Below are positions 42,692-52,542 of a stretch of 64,000 nucleotides of DNA, one piece after another. The stretch covers positions 1 to 64,000 of the forward strand of contig JAVBKV010000011.1 in the NCBI GenBank assembly GCA_031553885.1, given 5' to 3'. This stretch comes from JAVBKV01 sp031553885 (GTDB taxonomy: Bacteria; Bacteroidota; Bacteroidia; Bacteroidales; Azobacteroidaceae). How positions within the stretch are numbered: the first letter of the stretch is position 1; every line of letters begins with the position of its first letter. A program made the position numbers and the translations under genes. The notes under the pieces are model-generated. The model was not told the origin of the DNA. It saw only the letters and a program-made list of their open reading frames with translations, and searched no databases.

Positions 42692-44023
42692 ATGAAAACA
42701 TTCAACAGACGTGATTTTTTAAGGACATCCGGTATTATTGCCGCAGGAACCGGTCTTTCCGGAATCCAGATGCCCTCTGTATTTGCCCAGGGATCTCCCA
42801 ATAAAAAAATTGTTGTTGCCGTAATGGGAGTTAACGGCCGGGGTAATTACCTGGCTAAGTTGTTCGCCCAGATGCCTGACTGCGAAATCGCTTACATTTG
42901 CGATGTCGACGAACGGGCCATGAATAAAACTGTTAACGATATTACAGCCCTGCAAACCCGTAAACCAACCGGAATGAAAGACTTCCGCAAAGCTCTGGAA
43001 GATAAAGGAGTAGATGTATTGGTCAATGCGGCTCCTGATCACTGGCATGCTCCCGGTGCCATTATCGGTTGCGTCATGGGAAAGCATGTATATGTAGAAA
43101 AACCCCTCAGCCACAACCCGAACGAAGGGGAATTGGTTGTTAAAGCAGCGCGGAAATACAACTGTATCGTTCAAATGGGAAGCCAACGCCGCTCCGGCAC
43201 CGGAATCATTCAGATGATTGCAGACATCCGTTCCGGAATTATCGGCAATGTGTACATGGCTAAGACATGGTATACTAATGCCCGTGGACCTATGCACCTG
43301 AAAGATGCTGCAGCTCCTTCGTGGCTGGATTATGAATTGTGGCAAGGACCGGCTCCCCGTTTACCCTACAAGGAGGGGTTGATTCATTATAACTGGCACT
43401 GGCGCTGGAATTGGGGAACAGGAGAAGCACTGAACAATGGAACTCACGAAGTCGATGTTGCCCGCTGGGGACTCGGAGTGGAATTCCCGACCCGGGTATC
43501 CTCATTAGGCGGACGCTACGCTTACAAAGACGACTGGGAAACTCCCGATACTCAAACTATTTCCATCGAATTCCCGGAAAACAAACTGATCGTTTGGGAA
43601 GGCAGAAGTTGTAACAGATTCAAATCCGAAGGTTCAGACCGGGGCGTTATGTTTTATGGAGAGAACGGAACCATCCTGAATCCCGGAGGAAATTCCTATA
43701 CGGTTTACGACAAATCAGGAAAAGAAATCAAAAACAGCAAGGATGTCAGTGACAGCCAGGATACCACCAATACGGTCAGTGCTGGAGCAAACTTAGATAA
43801 AATGCACGTGGAAAATTTCCTGGATTGCGTACGAAATGGAAAAACACCCAATGCAGACTGTGAAATCGGACACCGCAGCACCCTGCTGGTACAATTAGGC
43901 AATATTTCCTTGAGAACCAAAGAAACGTTGAATATCGACCCAAAAAACGGCCATATTCTAAACCCGAAAGCTCAGCAATACTGGACCAGGGAATATCAAA
44001 AAGGCTGGGAACCCAAAGTATGA
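42692..44023 (+). CDS. Tat-exported Gfo/Idh/MocA oxidoreductase
   Basis: NAD(P)-dependent sugar oxidoreductase of 443 residues with a twin-arginine leader (NRRDFLRTSGIIAAGTG, residues 5-21), so it is exported folded with its cofactor. The Rossmann motif is VAVMGVNGRGNYLAKLF; the catalytic-domain motifs are YVEKPLSHNPNEG (EKP) and NNGTHEVDVARWGLG. Paired with the exported DUF1080 protein it fits 3-keto-glycoside formation and cleavage, in which C3 is oxidised and the glycosidic bond then breaks by elimination. That role is inferred; other Gfo/Idh/MocA activities (N-acetylhexosaminidase, inositol or glucoside dehydrogenase) remain possible. A strong terminator follows. Confidence 0.9.
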   Translation: MKTFNRRDFLRTSGIIAAGTGLSGIQMPSVFAQGSPNKKIVVAVMGVNGRGNYLAKLFAQMPDCEIAYICDVDERAMNKTVNDITALQTRKPTGMKDFRKALEDKGVDVLVNAAPDHWHAPGAIIGCVMGKHVYVEKPLSHNPNEGELVVKAARKYNCIVQMGSQRRSGTGIIQMIADIRSGIIGNVYMAKTWYTNARGPMHLKDAAAPSWLDYELWQGPAPRLPYKEGLIHYNWHWRWNWGTGEALNNGTHEVDVARWGLGVEFPTRVSSLGGRYAYKDDWETPDTQTISIEFPENKLIVWEGRSCNRFKSEGSDRGVMFYGENGTILNPGGNSYTVYDKSGKEIKNSKDVSDSQDTTNTVSAGANLDKMHVENFLDCVRNGKTPNADCEIGHRSTLLVQLGNISLRTKETLNIDPKNGHILNPKAQQYWTREYQKGWEPKV

Positions 44024-44059
44024 AAAAACACCTGACAGATCGAATAGAATAAACCTGAT

Positions 44060-44098
44060 TTATCCGTATAGTTTCAACCTATACGGATAACGTTTTTT
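44060..44098 (+). terminator. Terminator after the oxidoreductase gene
   Basis: A perfect 12-bp stem (TTATCCGTATAG at 44060-44071 with CTATACGGATAA at 44079-44090), a 7-nt loop and T6 at 44093-44098. It separates the DUF1080/oxidoreductase unit from the SusC/SusD operon. Confidence 0.88.
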
Positions 44099-44316
44099 AA
44101 TAACTTATACCTGAAATATGTATTATTAATTTTTTGAAAAGCCTATGAAACATTTCTGACAAACTACTAAAACAAATTACCTGAACAAATTACGAAAATT
44201 GAACTTAAACTCAATGTGCTCTGCGCTGTAATAGTGGAATATTTCAGCGTAAAAACATTTTCAAACTTCTAACAACAAAATTTATGTATTTCAAAAAACT
44301 AAGTAAAACAAACATT
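44099..44316. other. Leader region of the SusC/SusD operon
   Basis: About 220 nt of AT-rich DNA after the terminator. I see no TAnnTTTG/TTTG promoter, so the operon may depend on an activator or an alternative sigma factor. No regulator gene (SusR, hybrid two-component or ECF/anti-sigma pair) is present nearby. Confidence 0.4.
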
Positions 44317-47300
44317 ATGAAAATACCTCGAATCATTCTCTTCGGGCTTTTTCTATTGTTCTATCCGAGCCTCAATCCGGATGTTCAATGTCAGAATAGC
44401 AAGCCGGTTACTTCCAATCCATCCGGGATACAGATATCCGGCAAAGTGGTAAATAATGACGGAGATCCTATTGAAGGAGCAATTGTAAAAGAAAAAGGAC
44501 CAGAAACAGAAGTAAAAACCGATGAAAACGGTCTTTTCTCAATAAATCTTTCTGATGAAAAAGCCACGCTGATCTTTTCTGCCGCTGGTTATTTCGGCTA
44601 TGAAACAATCATCAATGCTGAAAAACAAACCTCATTGGAAATCAGATTGGCAAAAGATATCAACCGGTTCGGAACCCGGGACCAGGCCTATAACCTTTTC
44701 GCTTCTCAGAAAAAGGACCTGACAACCATGTCTTATTCCCAGCTTTATGGAGACAAAGTTGAAAATATGGGTGTTGTCAACAACCAGAATCGTCTGGCCG
44801 GACAGTTAGCGGGACTTTTCGTTATGCAAACCAACGGAGAACCCGGAGATGAAGCCGCTTCCATGTTGATAAGAGGTCGCCGCACCTTCAGAAGTAACAA
44901 TCCGATCGTTCTGGTCGACGGTTACGAACGCAGCATGAACTTGTTGGACCCCAATGAAATCGAGTCTGTAACCGTATTGAAAGACGCAGCGGCTACTGCC
45001 CGTTACGGTCTGCGCGGAAGCAACGGTATTATCCAGGTAACTACCCGCAGAGGTAATGAAGGAAAAGTAAAAGTTACAGCCAATATCCGGGGAGGTTTTA
45101 AGCAACCAACTACAGAGCCTGATCTGCTCGATTCTTATGATTACGCCACATTGTATAACGAAGCCCAGTTGAATGACAACCCGGGTGCAACACCCCGTTT
45201 TACAGAAACTCACCTGCAAAAATACATGAATGCCCGTAATGGAACCATCGAAAATCCCAATGACCCTTATCTTTATCCCAATATCAACTGGTATGATCAA
45301 TCTACCAAGGATAAAACCTGGCAACAACGATACAGTGTCAGTCTTTCCGGAGGAAATCAATACGCCAAGTTTTTTGTTTCGGGAGGTTATTTAGAAAATT
45401 CCGGCATTTATAATACAGATGAAAATGCGAATTCTTATGGGACCAATGCCGAACAGGACCTGATGACCATACGTTCGAACGTGGATATCAATGTGAACAA
45501 ACGGTTCAATATTTCCCTCGACCTGAACGGGCGTCAGGAACAACGCCGCTGGCCGGGGCTGAATGGTTCTTCCACCGACATTTTCAGAGCATTGATCAAC
45601 ACGCCGCCTAATGCATTTCCTGTTTTCCAGAAAGACATCGACTCTGCTACCGGATTACAAATGCTGGGAGGAACCAAAGATTACACAAAAAATCCGTACG
45701 GAATGCTAAACCGTTCCGGGTATACGCTTTCCGTGATACGTTTTATGGCAGCTACCCTCAAGATGAATTACGAACTGGATTTCATAACCAAGGGACTATC
45801 TATCCGCGGTGAAGTTGCTTTCGACAGTGATTATCAGATGTATACCACCCGTAACAAAGGTTTTAGTGTATATGGTGTCGATGTAGATGCAAACGGACAA
45901 CCTAAATACGAAGAGGGAGCAAAAAATTATTATATAAAAACAGGTACTGATGGTCAAATGGATCCTAACAAGGGAACCTATGGAGATACAAACCGGAAGT
46001 TGAATTTCCGTGCCGGCTTAAGTTACAGTCGCTCTTTCGGCAACGGTGATCACCAGATCTTTGCAGAAGCCCTGTTCAACCAACGGGAAATTTCACAGGA
46101 TATCGGAGACCTCCCCCGGGTTTACCGTGGAGGTGACGGAACTATTTCTTACCAATACAAAAGTAAGTATTTGTTTGATTTCAACCTGGGAGTCATGGGC
46201 TCTGAACAATTCCTGAAAGACGATCGTTTCGGTATTTTCCCCGCTGTATCACTTGGATGGGTGCTTACCGAAGAATCTTTCCTGAAAAACAACAAAACGT
46301 TGAGTTTCCTTAAAATCCGGGGATCTGCAGGAGAAACCGGTTGGGACGATATCGGCGGATATTTCCTTTGGTATCAGAAATATATTACCGGTACCTCCGG
46401 AGCTTACTTCGGGCCTGCCGGCACCCCTCAGACTACCGGAATTCAGGAATCAGCTTTTGCATTGAACAACGTTACCTGGGAGAAAAACAAGCAATACAAC
46501 CTCGGTATTGATGCCCGTTTTTTGAATGACCGAATCTCTCTTTCTGCAGATGTATTCAAAGAAACGAACCGTGATATCATGCGCCAACCGGAATTACCAT
46601 ACCTCATGGGTATCCGTTTCCCGGACTTCCCGATTGGAAAAGTGGAAAATAAAGGATATGAAATTTCGCTCAGCTACAACGATCGGATCGGAAACGTGAA
46701 ATACGGTATCGCCGGAGTTTTGACACAGGCAAAGAATAAAATCCTTGAAATGGGTGAAGCTCAAAAAATGTATGACTATCAAACTGTTACAGGGCGCCCA
46801 TTAGAAAACCGCTGGGGTTATATCGCCCTGGGACTTTTCCAATCGGAAGAAGAAATTGCCAACAGCCCTGTTCAAACATTTACCGCTACTGTAAAACCGG
46901 GAGATATCAAATACAAGGATATGAACAACGACAATGTGATCGACAGTTACGACCAGGTTTACCAGGGAGCCGGACCGGAACCCAATCTACAAGGAGGCGT
47001 TCAGGTATCACTGGAATGGAAAGGCTTTGATTTCAACGCCTTGGTAACCGGTCAAACAGGAGGATACCTACAGGTAACCGGTGAATCCATGTGGGCATTT
47101 TACGGAAGCCCAACCGGAAGTGTCAACAAGCACCACCTCGACCGGTTTATTCCGAGTGACGCTTCCACCTGGGAAACGGCCACCTATCCTCGTTTGAGTT
47201 TATCAAACAATTCGGGCAATCAACAAACGTCCACGTATTGGCAAATCAATGCCAGACAAGCGCGTTTAAAAAATATCGAATTAGGGTACTCTATTCCTGT

Positions 47301-47466
47301 GAAATGGAGTAAAGGTGTATTGAACAAACTCCGTTTTTATGTAAACGCTTACGACTGGTTGACCTGGCAGGACACAGATCTGGTTGATGTGGAAGCCCGT
47401 AACGGAAGCTATGTACAATACCCGATCCAGAAAATGATCAACTTCGGTGTCAATGTTACGTTCTGA
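44317..47466 (+). CDS. SusC-family TonB-dependent transporter (first pair)
   Basis: Outer-membrane glycan importer, 1,049 residues from the ATG at 44317, which gives a canonical signal peptide (MKIPRIILFGLFLLF); an ATG 33 nt upstream is possible. A carboxypeptidase-like domain (QISGKVVNNDGDPIEGAIVK) precedes the plug (RLAGQLAGLFVMQTNGEPGD, then SMLIRGRRTFRSNNPIVLVD) and the barrel, ending INFGVNVTF. The usual VxxGYGTQ sequence at the start of the plug is missing and replaced by FGTRDQAYNLFASQKKDLTT, so it belongs to a divergent SusC branch. There is no N-terminal STN domain, so no anti-sigma signalling is expected. Its SusD follows after 32 nt. Confidence 0.93.
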   Translation: MKIPRIILFGLFLLFYPSLNPDVQCQNSKPVTSNPSGIQISGKVVNNDGDPIEGAIVKEKGPETEVKTDENGLFSINLSDEKATLIFSAAGYFGYETIINAEKQTSLEIRLAKDINRFGTRDQAYNLFASQKKDLTTMSYSQLYGDKVENMGVVNNQNRLAGQLAGLFVMQTNGEPGDEAASMLIRGRRTFRSNNPIVLVDGYERSMNLLDPNEIESVTVLKDAAATARYGLRGSNGIIQVTTRRGNEGKVKVTANIRGGFKQPTTEPDLLDSYDYATLYNEAQLNDNPGATPRFTETHLQKYMNARNGTIENPNDPYLYPNINWYDQSTKDKTWQQRYSVSLSGGNQYAKFFVSGGYLENSGIYNTDENANSYGTNAEQDLMTIRSNVDINVNKRFNISLDLNGRQEQRRWPGLNGSSTDIFRALINTPPNAFPVFQKDIDSATGLQMLGGTKDYTKNPYGMLNRSGYTLSVIRFMAATLKMNYELDFITKGLSIRGEVAFDSDYQMYTTRNKGFSVYGVDVDANGQPKYEEGAKNYYIKTGTDGQMDPNKGTYGDTNRKLNFRAGLSYSRSFGNGDHQIFAEALFNQREISQDIGDLPRVYRGGDGTISYQYKSKYLFDFNLGVMGSEQFLKDDRFGIFPAVSLGWVLTEESFLKNNKTLSFLKIRGSAGETGWDDIGGYFLWYQKYITGTSGAYFGPAGTPQTTGIQESAFALNNVTWEKNKQYNLGIDARFLNDRISLSADVFKETNRDIMRQPELPYLMGIRFPDFPIGKVENKGYEISLSYNDRIGNVKYGIAGVLTQAKNKILEMGEAQKMYDYQTVTGRPLENRWGYIALGLFQSEEEIANSPVQTFTATVKPGDIKYKDMNNDNVIDSYDQVYQGAGPEPNLQGGVQVSLEWKGFDFNALVTGQTGGYLQVTGESMWAFYGSPTGSVNKHHLDRFIPSDASTWETATYPRLSLSNNSGNQQTSTYWQINARQARLKNIELGYSIPVKWSKGVLNKLRFYVNAYDWLTWQDTDLVDVEARNGSYVQYPIQKMINFGVNVTF

Positions 47467-47498
47467 CCTATTTTGTAATTCTTTTAACAGCTAATAAT

Positions 47499-49379
47499 AT
47501 GAATAAAATAATAAAATATACCTGGACACTCGGAACTGTGGTCGCTTTATTCAATGCTTGTTCCGATGATCCGTTCTATGCCGTCCCTATCGAATTTCAG
47601 GGAGCTAAGGAAGTCTTCACGGACTCCATTAAAGCCGGGCAATTTATCAACAATGCTTACACAGAACAACCGGCAGATGTCAGCGGCAGTTTTAACTGGA
47701 TGAATGGTAACGCTATGTTTGCAGCGACCTGCGACGAAGCTATGCACGTACAATCAAACAAAACATCCCCATCTGCTGCTCAAAAAATGAGTGCCGGAAA
47801 CTGGAATCCTGCTAATATGCAATATTATAGAAGCAGTGATGGAGCCGGTGAAATCGGACGCTGGATGAAATGGGGAGGCTACCATGGAAACCGAAAAGCC
47901 AATACGGCTATAAAAAACCTACACATGCTTCCGGAAAGATATTCCAAGGAATATCGTAATCGCCTGATGGGAGAAGCGTTGTTTTTGCGTGCACTTCAGC
48001 ACTTTCACTTATTCCAAATGTGGGGAGGTATTCCCATTGTGGACGTTGCCTTCGAAGCATCCGACGATGTACAGATACCCCGTAACTCCGTAGAAGAAAC
48101 AGTGGATTTCATTTCAAGAGAGATGCTGAAAGCAGCAGAATTATTGCCTGAAAGTCCTTACCTTTATGCACATGAAATAGGAAGAGCTACCCGTGGTGCC
48201 TGTTATGCTTATCGTGCCCGGACATTGCTTTATGCTGCTAGTCCGTTGTATAACGGAACCGGTTTTGACGGATCCTCCAACCCTTTGATCTGTTATGGTA
48301 ATTCGGATCAGAATCGCTGGAAATTAGCTGCCGAAGCTGCTCAAATGGCCATTGACCTGAACTGGTACGAGCTTTTTATAAATAACGGCTCATCACCCAA
48401 TACAACCAATTCAACGAATGCCAGTACTTCTTTCGGTACAACTCCAATCGGAAAAGGGCAGGAAAATTACCACCAGTTGTTCAACGAATGGGGAAACAAT
48501 CATAATAACAATGAGATGATTTTCGGTAAAATCCGTGGAACAAACCGGGATACGGAAACTGACAATTTCCCTGCCGGATTTACAAATTCCAAGGGCGGTA
48601 CATGTCCCTCCCAGGACCTCGTAGATGCCTACGAAATGAATGACGGAACTATATTCGACTGGAACAATGCAACTCACAAAGCAAAGCCCTACGACAACCG
48701 GGATCCTCGTTTCTATGCCTCTATCATTTACGATGGAGCTGTTTACCGCCGGTTTGCCAATCAAACCAGCACCTACACATTCGACATTACAGAAGGAGGA
48801 AAAAACAAACCGAATGCAGGCTTAACCAATACAGAAACAGGTTATTACCTCTATAAATTCATGAACTACTACGACTGTAATCCGGCTGGTAACTCAGGAA
48901 ATACGTATCACGTATGGATGGACATGCGTTTTGCTGAGGTATTGTTGAATTACGCTGAAGCTGCCAACGAATTCGGAGGCCCTGACTACGTAGTAAACGG
49001 AGCGAAAAGTCCGATTACACCGGTTCAGGCGATCGACTCGATCCGTACGCGGGCAGGAATGCCTTCCGTAGCTGCTACTTTTGCTAAAAGAGGAATTCCC
49101 GTAAGCAAGGAAAACCTAAGAGAACTGATCCGCAATGAACGTCGCATCGAACTGGCTTTCGAAAATCAACGTTACTTCGATGTCCGCCGCTGGATGATTA
49201 TCGGCCAACAACCTCAATACATCCGGGGTATGAAAATTACTAAAAACGGAAGTGCAAAAGAATACAATCCGAATGTGACCGCCGAGTCTAAAGTATTCAG
49301 CGACAAGCATTATTTCTTCCCCATACCGCAGGTGGAACTCTATCGTAATAAAAATCTGGTTCAGAACCCTAAATGGTAA
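47499..49379 (+). CDS. SusD/RagB-family lipoprotein (first pair)
   Basis: Surface lipoprotein that acts as the glycan-capturing lid on the preceding SusC. 626 residues; lipobox LFNAC (Cys 21). Helical TPR-like scaffold (GEALFLRALQHFHLFQMWGG) and the SusD C-terminal signature (ENLRELIRNERRIELAFENQ, RYFDVRRW, FFPIPQVELYRNKNLVQNP). The ligand is unknown. It lies 34 nt upstream of the second SusC. Confidence 0.93.
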   Translation: MNKIIKYTWTLGTVVALFNACSDDPFYAVPIEFQGAKEVFTDSIKAGQFINNAYTEQPADVSGSFNWMNGNAMFAATCDEAMHVQSNKTSPSAAQKMSAGNWNPANMQYYRSSDGAGEIGRWMKWGGYHGNRKANTAIKNLHMLPERYSKEYRNRLMGEALFLRALQHFHLFQMWGGIPIVDVAFEASDDVQIPRNSVEETVDFISREMLKAAELLPESPYLYAHEIGRATRGACYAYRARTLLYAASPLYNGTGFDGSSNPLICYGNSDQNRWKLAAEAAQMAIDLNWYELFINNGSSPNTTNSTNASTSFGTTPIGKGQENYHQLFNEWGNNHNNNEMIFGKIRGTNRDTETDNFPAGFTNSKGGTCPSQDLVDAYEMNDGTIFDWNNATHKAKPYDNRDPRFYASIIYDGAVYRRFANQTSTYTFDITEGGKNKPNAGLTNTETGYYLYKFMNYYDCNPAGNSGNTYHVWMDMRFAEVLLNYAEAANEFGGPDYVVNGAKSPITPVQAIDSIRTRAGMPSVAATFAKRGIPVSKENLRELIRNERRIELAFENQRYFDVRRWMIIGQQPQYIRGMKITKNGSAKEYNPNVTAESKVFSDKHYFFPIPQVELYRNKNLVQNPKW

Positions 49380-49413
49380 ATTACCTTACTTCTAATTATT
49401 TAAAGTAATAAGT

Positions 49414-52400
49414 ATGAAAAAAATAATAATATATTTCATTTGCCTGTTGTTTTGCTCGGCGCCTATAATTGCCCAGAACAATATAAAAGTTTCCGGCGTT
49501 GTCGTTGACGAAGAGAACATCCCCTTAATCGGAGCCAATGTCGTAGAAAAAGGGGTACCTGCCAACGGTACGATCACCGATGTCGATGGTAAATTCACCC
49601 TGACGCTTTCCGGAAAGAATATGATCATTCACATCTCCTACATCGGATATAATGACTTTGAACTGAAAGTGAATCCCAACCAGACTGCTCCGTACCAAGT
49701 CAAATTAAAACCGGGAGCCATCGACCTGCAGGAAGCTGTGGTTATCGGTTACGGTACACAGAAAAAAGCCAGTGTGGTCGGCGCTATTTCCCAGATCAAA
49801 TCGGAAGACCTGAAAATGGCCTCCGTACCTAACCTGACCAATGCCATTGCCGGCCGGGTAGCAGGGGTTATTACTGTAATGGGTAGTGGAAAGCCGGGTA
49901 GCGATGACTCTAAAATTTATGTACGGGGGATGGGAACTTCCAACTCGAGCGACCCCTTGATTTTGGTCGACGGTATCGAAAGAGACTGGAAACAAATCGA
50001 CCCGGAAGACATTGAAACGTTTTCCGTACTGAAAGATGCCTCGGCAACAGCCGTATACGGGGTTCGCGGAGCCAACGGGGTAATCCTGATTACCACCAAG
50101 CGGGGAACGATAGGAAAACCGGCTGTAAGTGTTTCCGTGCAAACTGCCATTCAACAACCCATCCGGCTTCCAAAGTTCCTGGATTCTTATAACTATGCTG
50201 TGTTAATGAATGAAGCCCTAGCCAACGAAGGCTATGCTCCAGAATATACCGAAAGCGACCTGATGCATTACAAAACCGGAGATTCACCCTACACTCACCC
50301 GAACAATGACCTGTACCGGGATTTTGTCAAGGATGCCTCCCTTCAGGAAATGATGAATCTGAACGTAAGCGGGGGTACCGATTTCATGAAATATTTCATT
50401 TCGGCCAACCTGCTACACCAGGAAGGTATTTATAAAGATTTCTCGAACATTGACTACAATACCAATACCAACTACAACCGGATCAATGTACGCTCCAACC
50501 TGGACTTCAATATTACTAAAACGACCTCGATCGGAGTCGACCTGACCGGACGATTGGAAACCCGGCAACAACCCAACTTCGGAGATGACCTGTTTGTTAA
50601 GATCGTTCGTCTCCCGCCAAACTACAATCCGTATATCAACCCGGATGGTTCATTGGGTGGACGGTCTGATGAATCCCGCCTGTCGCCTTATGCTTTGATC
50701 ACACAATACGGTAATCGTAACCGGAATAAAAACGTATTGGAGGGAGTGTTTAAGTTCAATGAAAAAATGGATTATATTACCAAAGGACTTTCTGTTCGTG
50801 CGATGGCAGGTATGGTCAGTACGATCGAATCCCGCAGGGATATTGTTGCCAAACCGACCCTGTATTATTACGACCGGTTCGGTAACTATTCACTGAACAG
50901 AACATACGAAGCCTACAGTATCTCTACCGATAGATACGGGGGAAAGAGGAATATTTCCTTTGAAGGATCCATCAATTACAACCGTACTTTTGGAAACCAT
51001 ACCATTACCGGGATGTTCCTTTACCTGCAAAACCAGACCTACGACGGATACCAGATTCCGACCGGATACCAGGGTTATGTAGGTCGGGTTACCTATGGAT
51101 TCAAAAACCGTTACCTCTTTGAATTCAATGGAGGATACAACGGTTCCATGCAATTCTCCAAAGAACACCGGTATGGATTTTTCCCTGCTGTTTCTGCGGG
51201 CTGGGTCGTCTCTGAAGAAAACTTCCTCCAGGATAATCCGATTCTTTCCTACCTGAAAATCAGAGGATCTTACGGTGAAGTCGGAAACGATAAAATTGGA
51301 GATTTCAAGTATTTATATACACAGATTTATAAAGTAGCTCCCAACAACCAGAAATATCAATGGAACTGGGGAGAAACGACTGCAAGTACTTCTTACAACT
51401 TGGGTATAATAGAAGGACAGTTGGGTAACGACCGGGTAACCTGGGAACGGGCTAAAAAATCCAATATCGGATTTGACTCCAAATTTTTTAATAACAAGTT
51501 GTCTTTGAGTGCCGATTATTTCTACGAATCACGGAATGATATTTTAGCGATTCCGTATTCAATACCTCTGACACTTGGGATGAACAGACCTCAGAAAGAT
51601 GCCCGTGAAGACTACCAGGGATTGCCTCCTCTAAACTCAGGAAAAGTTCATAATCAGGGGGTAGATGGGGAAATCAGTTTCAACGGTAAGGTAAGAAACT
51701 TTTCTTATTTCATCAAAGGAAACTTTACCTATGCACACAACATCATCGATCGTATGGATGAAGAAGGTAAGAAATACGACTGGCAAAAACAGGAAGGAAA
51801 ATCACTGGGAACTCACTTCGGTTATACCGATATCGGTTTATTCCAGGTGGAAGACTTCGTTACTGATGCTAACGGAAACCTGTCTTTGGAAGGCGGATTC
51901 CCGGTATTGAAACCCGGCATCCCCATTCCTACTATGGGTGTTGTTTATCCGGGAGATTGCCGCTATGCCGACCTGAATGGAGACGGAGTTATCAACTCGG
52001 ATGATATCGGAGCTATCAAAGGAACCAATGTTCCCGAACTCAATTATGGGTTGACCCTGGGTGGTAGTTTCAAAGACTTTGATTTCAACATCCTGTTCCA
52101 GGGAGCAGCTAACGCTTACATGTACCTGGACAATGATGCCGTCTGGGAGTTTACCCAACAGGGAAAGGTTATGGAACATCACCTGGGACGTTATATTCCC
52201 GATGATCCTTCCACCTGGAAAACAGCTTCCTACCCCAGGCTTCATCCGGCAGGAAACTCAAACAACCAGATCAAATCGACCCGTTGGTTGTACGACAGAA
52301 GTTACATCCGGTTAAAAAGTATGGAAATCGGTTATAATATACCTAAAGTGGTGTTGAATAAGCTTAAAATGAACAAGATCCGTCTGTATGTCAGTGGAAA

Positions 52401-52515
52401 TAATCTCTGGACACACGATAAACTGATGAACTATGACCCTGAAAACGGAGGCCAGTCCGGAAACCAATATCCGCAACTCCGTAACTGGAATATCGGTCTG
52501 AATGTCACTTTCTAA
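49414..52515 (+). CDS. SusC-family TonB-dependent transporter (second pair)
   Basis: 1,033-residue outer-membrane transporter. Signal peptide 1-20 (ending APIIAQ); carboxypeptidase-like domain (KVSGVVVDEENIPLIGANVV); canonical plug start EAVVIGYGTQKKASVVGAI; plug with KIYVRGMGTSNSSDPLILVD and SVLKDASATAVYGVRGANG; barrel ending WNIGLNVTF. Unlike the first SusC, this one has all the textbook motifs. Its SusD follows after 27 nt. Confidence 0.95.
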   Translation: MKKIIIYFICLLFCSAPIIAQNNIKVSGVVVDEENIPLIGANVVEKGVPANGTITDVDGKFTLTLSGKNMIIHISYIGYNDFELKVNPNQTAPYQVKLKPGAIDLQEAVVIGYGTQKKASVVGAISQIKSEDLKMASVPNLTNAIAGRVAGVITVMGSGKPGSDDSKIYVRGMGTSNSSDPLILVDGIERDWKQIDPEDIETFSVLKDASATAVYGVRGANGVILITTKRGTIGKPAVSVSVQTAIQQPIRLPKFLDSYNYAVLMNEALANEGYAPEYTESDLMHYKTGDSPYTHPNNDLYRDFVKDASLQEMMNLNVSGGTDFMKYFISANLLHQEGIYKDFSNIDYNTNTNYNRINVRSNLDFNITKTTSIGVDLTGRLETRQQPNFGDDLFVKIVRLPPNYNPYINPDGSLGGRSDESRLSPYALITQYGNRNRNKNVLEGVFKFNEKMDYITKGLSVRAMAGMVSTIESRRDIVAKPTLYYYDRFGNYSLNRTYEAYSISTDRYGGKRNISFEGSINYNRTFGNHTITGMFLYLQNQTYDGYQIPTGYQGYVGRVTYGFKNRYLFEFNGGYNGSMQFSKEHRYGFFPAVSAGWVVSEENFLQDNPILSYLKIRGSYGEVGNDKIGDFKYLYTQIYKVAPNNQKYQWNWGETTASTSYNLGIIEGQLGNDRVTWERAKKSNIGFDSKFFNNKLSLSADYFYESRNDILAIPYSIPLTLGMNRPQKDAREDYQGLPPLNSGKVHNQGVDGEISFNGKVRNFSYFIKGNFTYAHNIIDRMDEEGKKYDWQKQEGKSLGTHFGYTDIGLFQVEDFVTDANGNLSLEGGFPVLKPGIPIPTMGVVYPGDCRYADLNGDGVINSDDIGAIKGTNVPELNYGLTLGGSFKDFDFNILFQGAANAYMYLDNDAVWEFTQQGKVMEHHLGRYIPDDPSTWKTASYPRLHPAGNSNNQIKSTRWLYDRSYIRLKSMEIGYNIPKVVLNKLKMNKIRLYVSGNNLWTHDKLMNYDPENGGQSGNQYPQLRNWNIGLNVTF

Positions 52516-52542
52516 TAATAACTCATGATAACATTTAAATGT

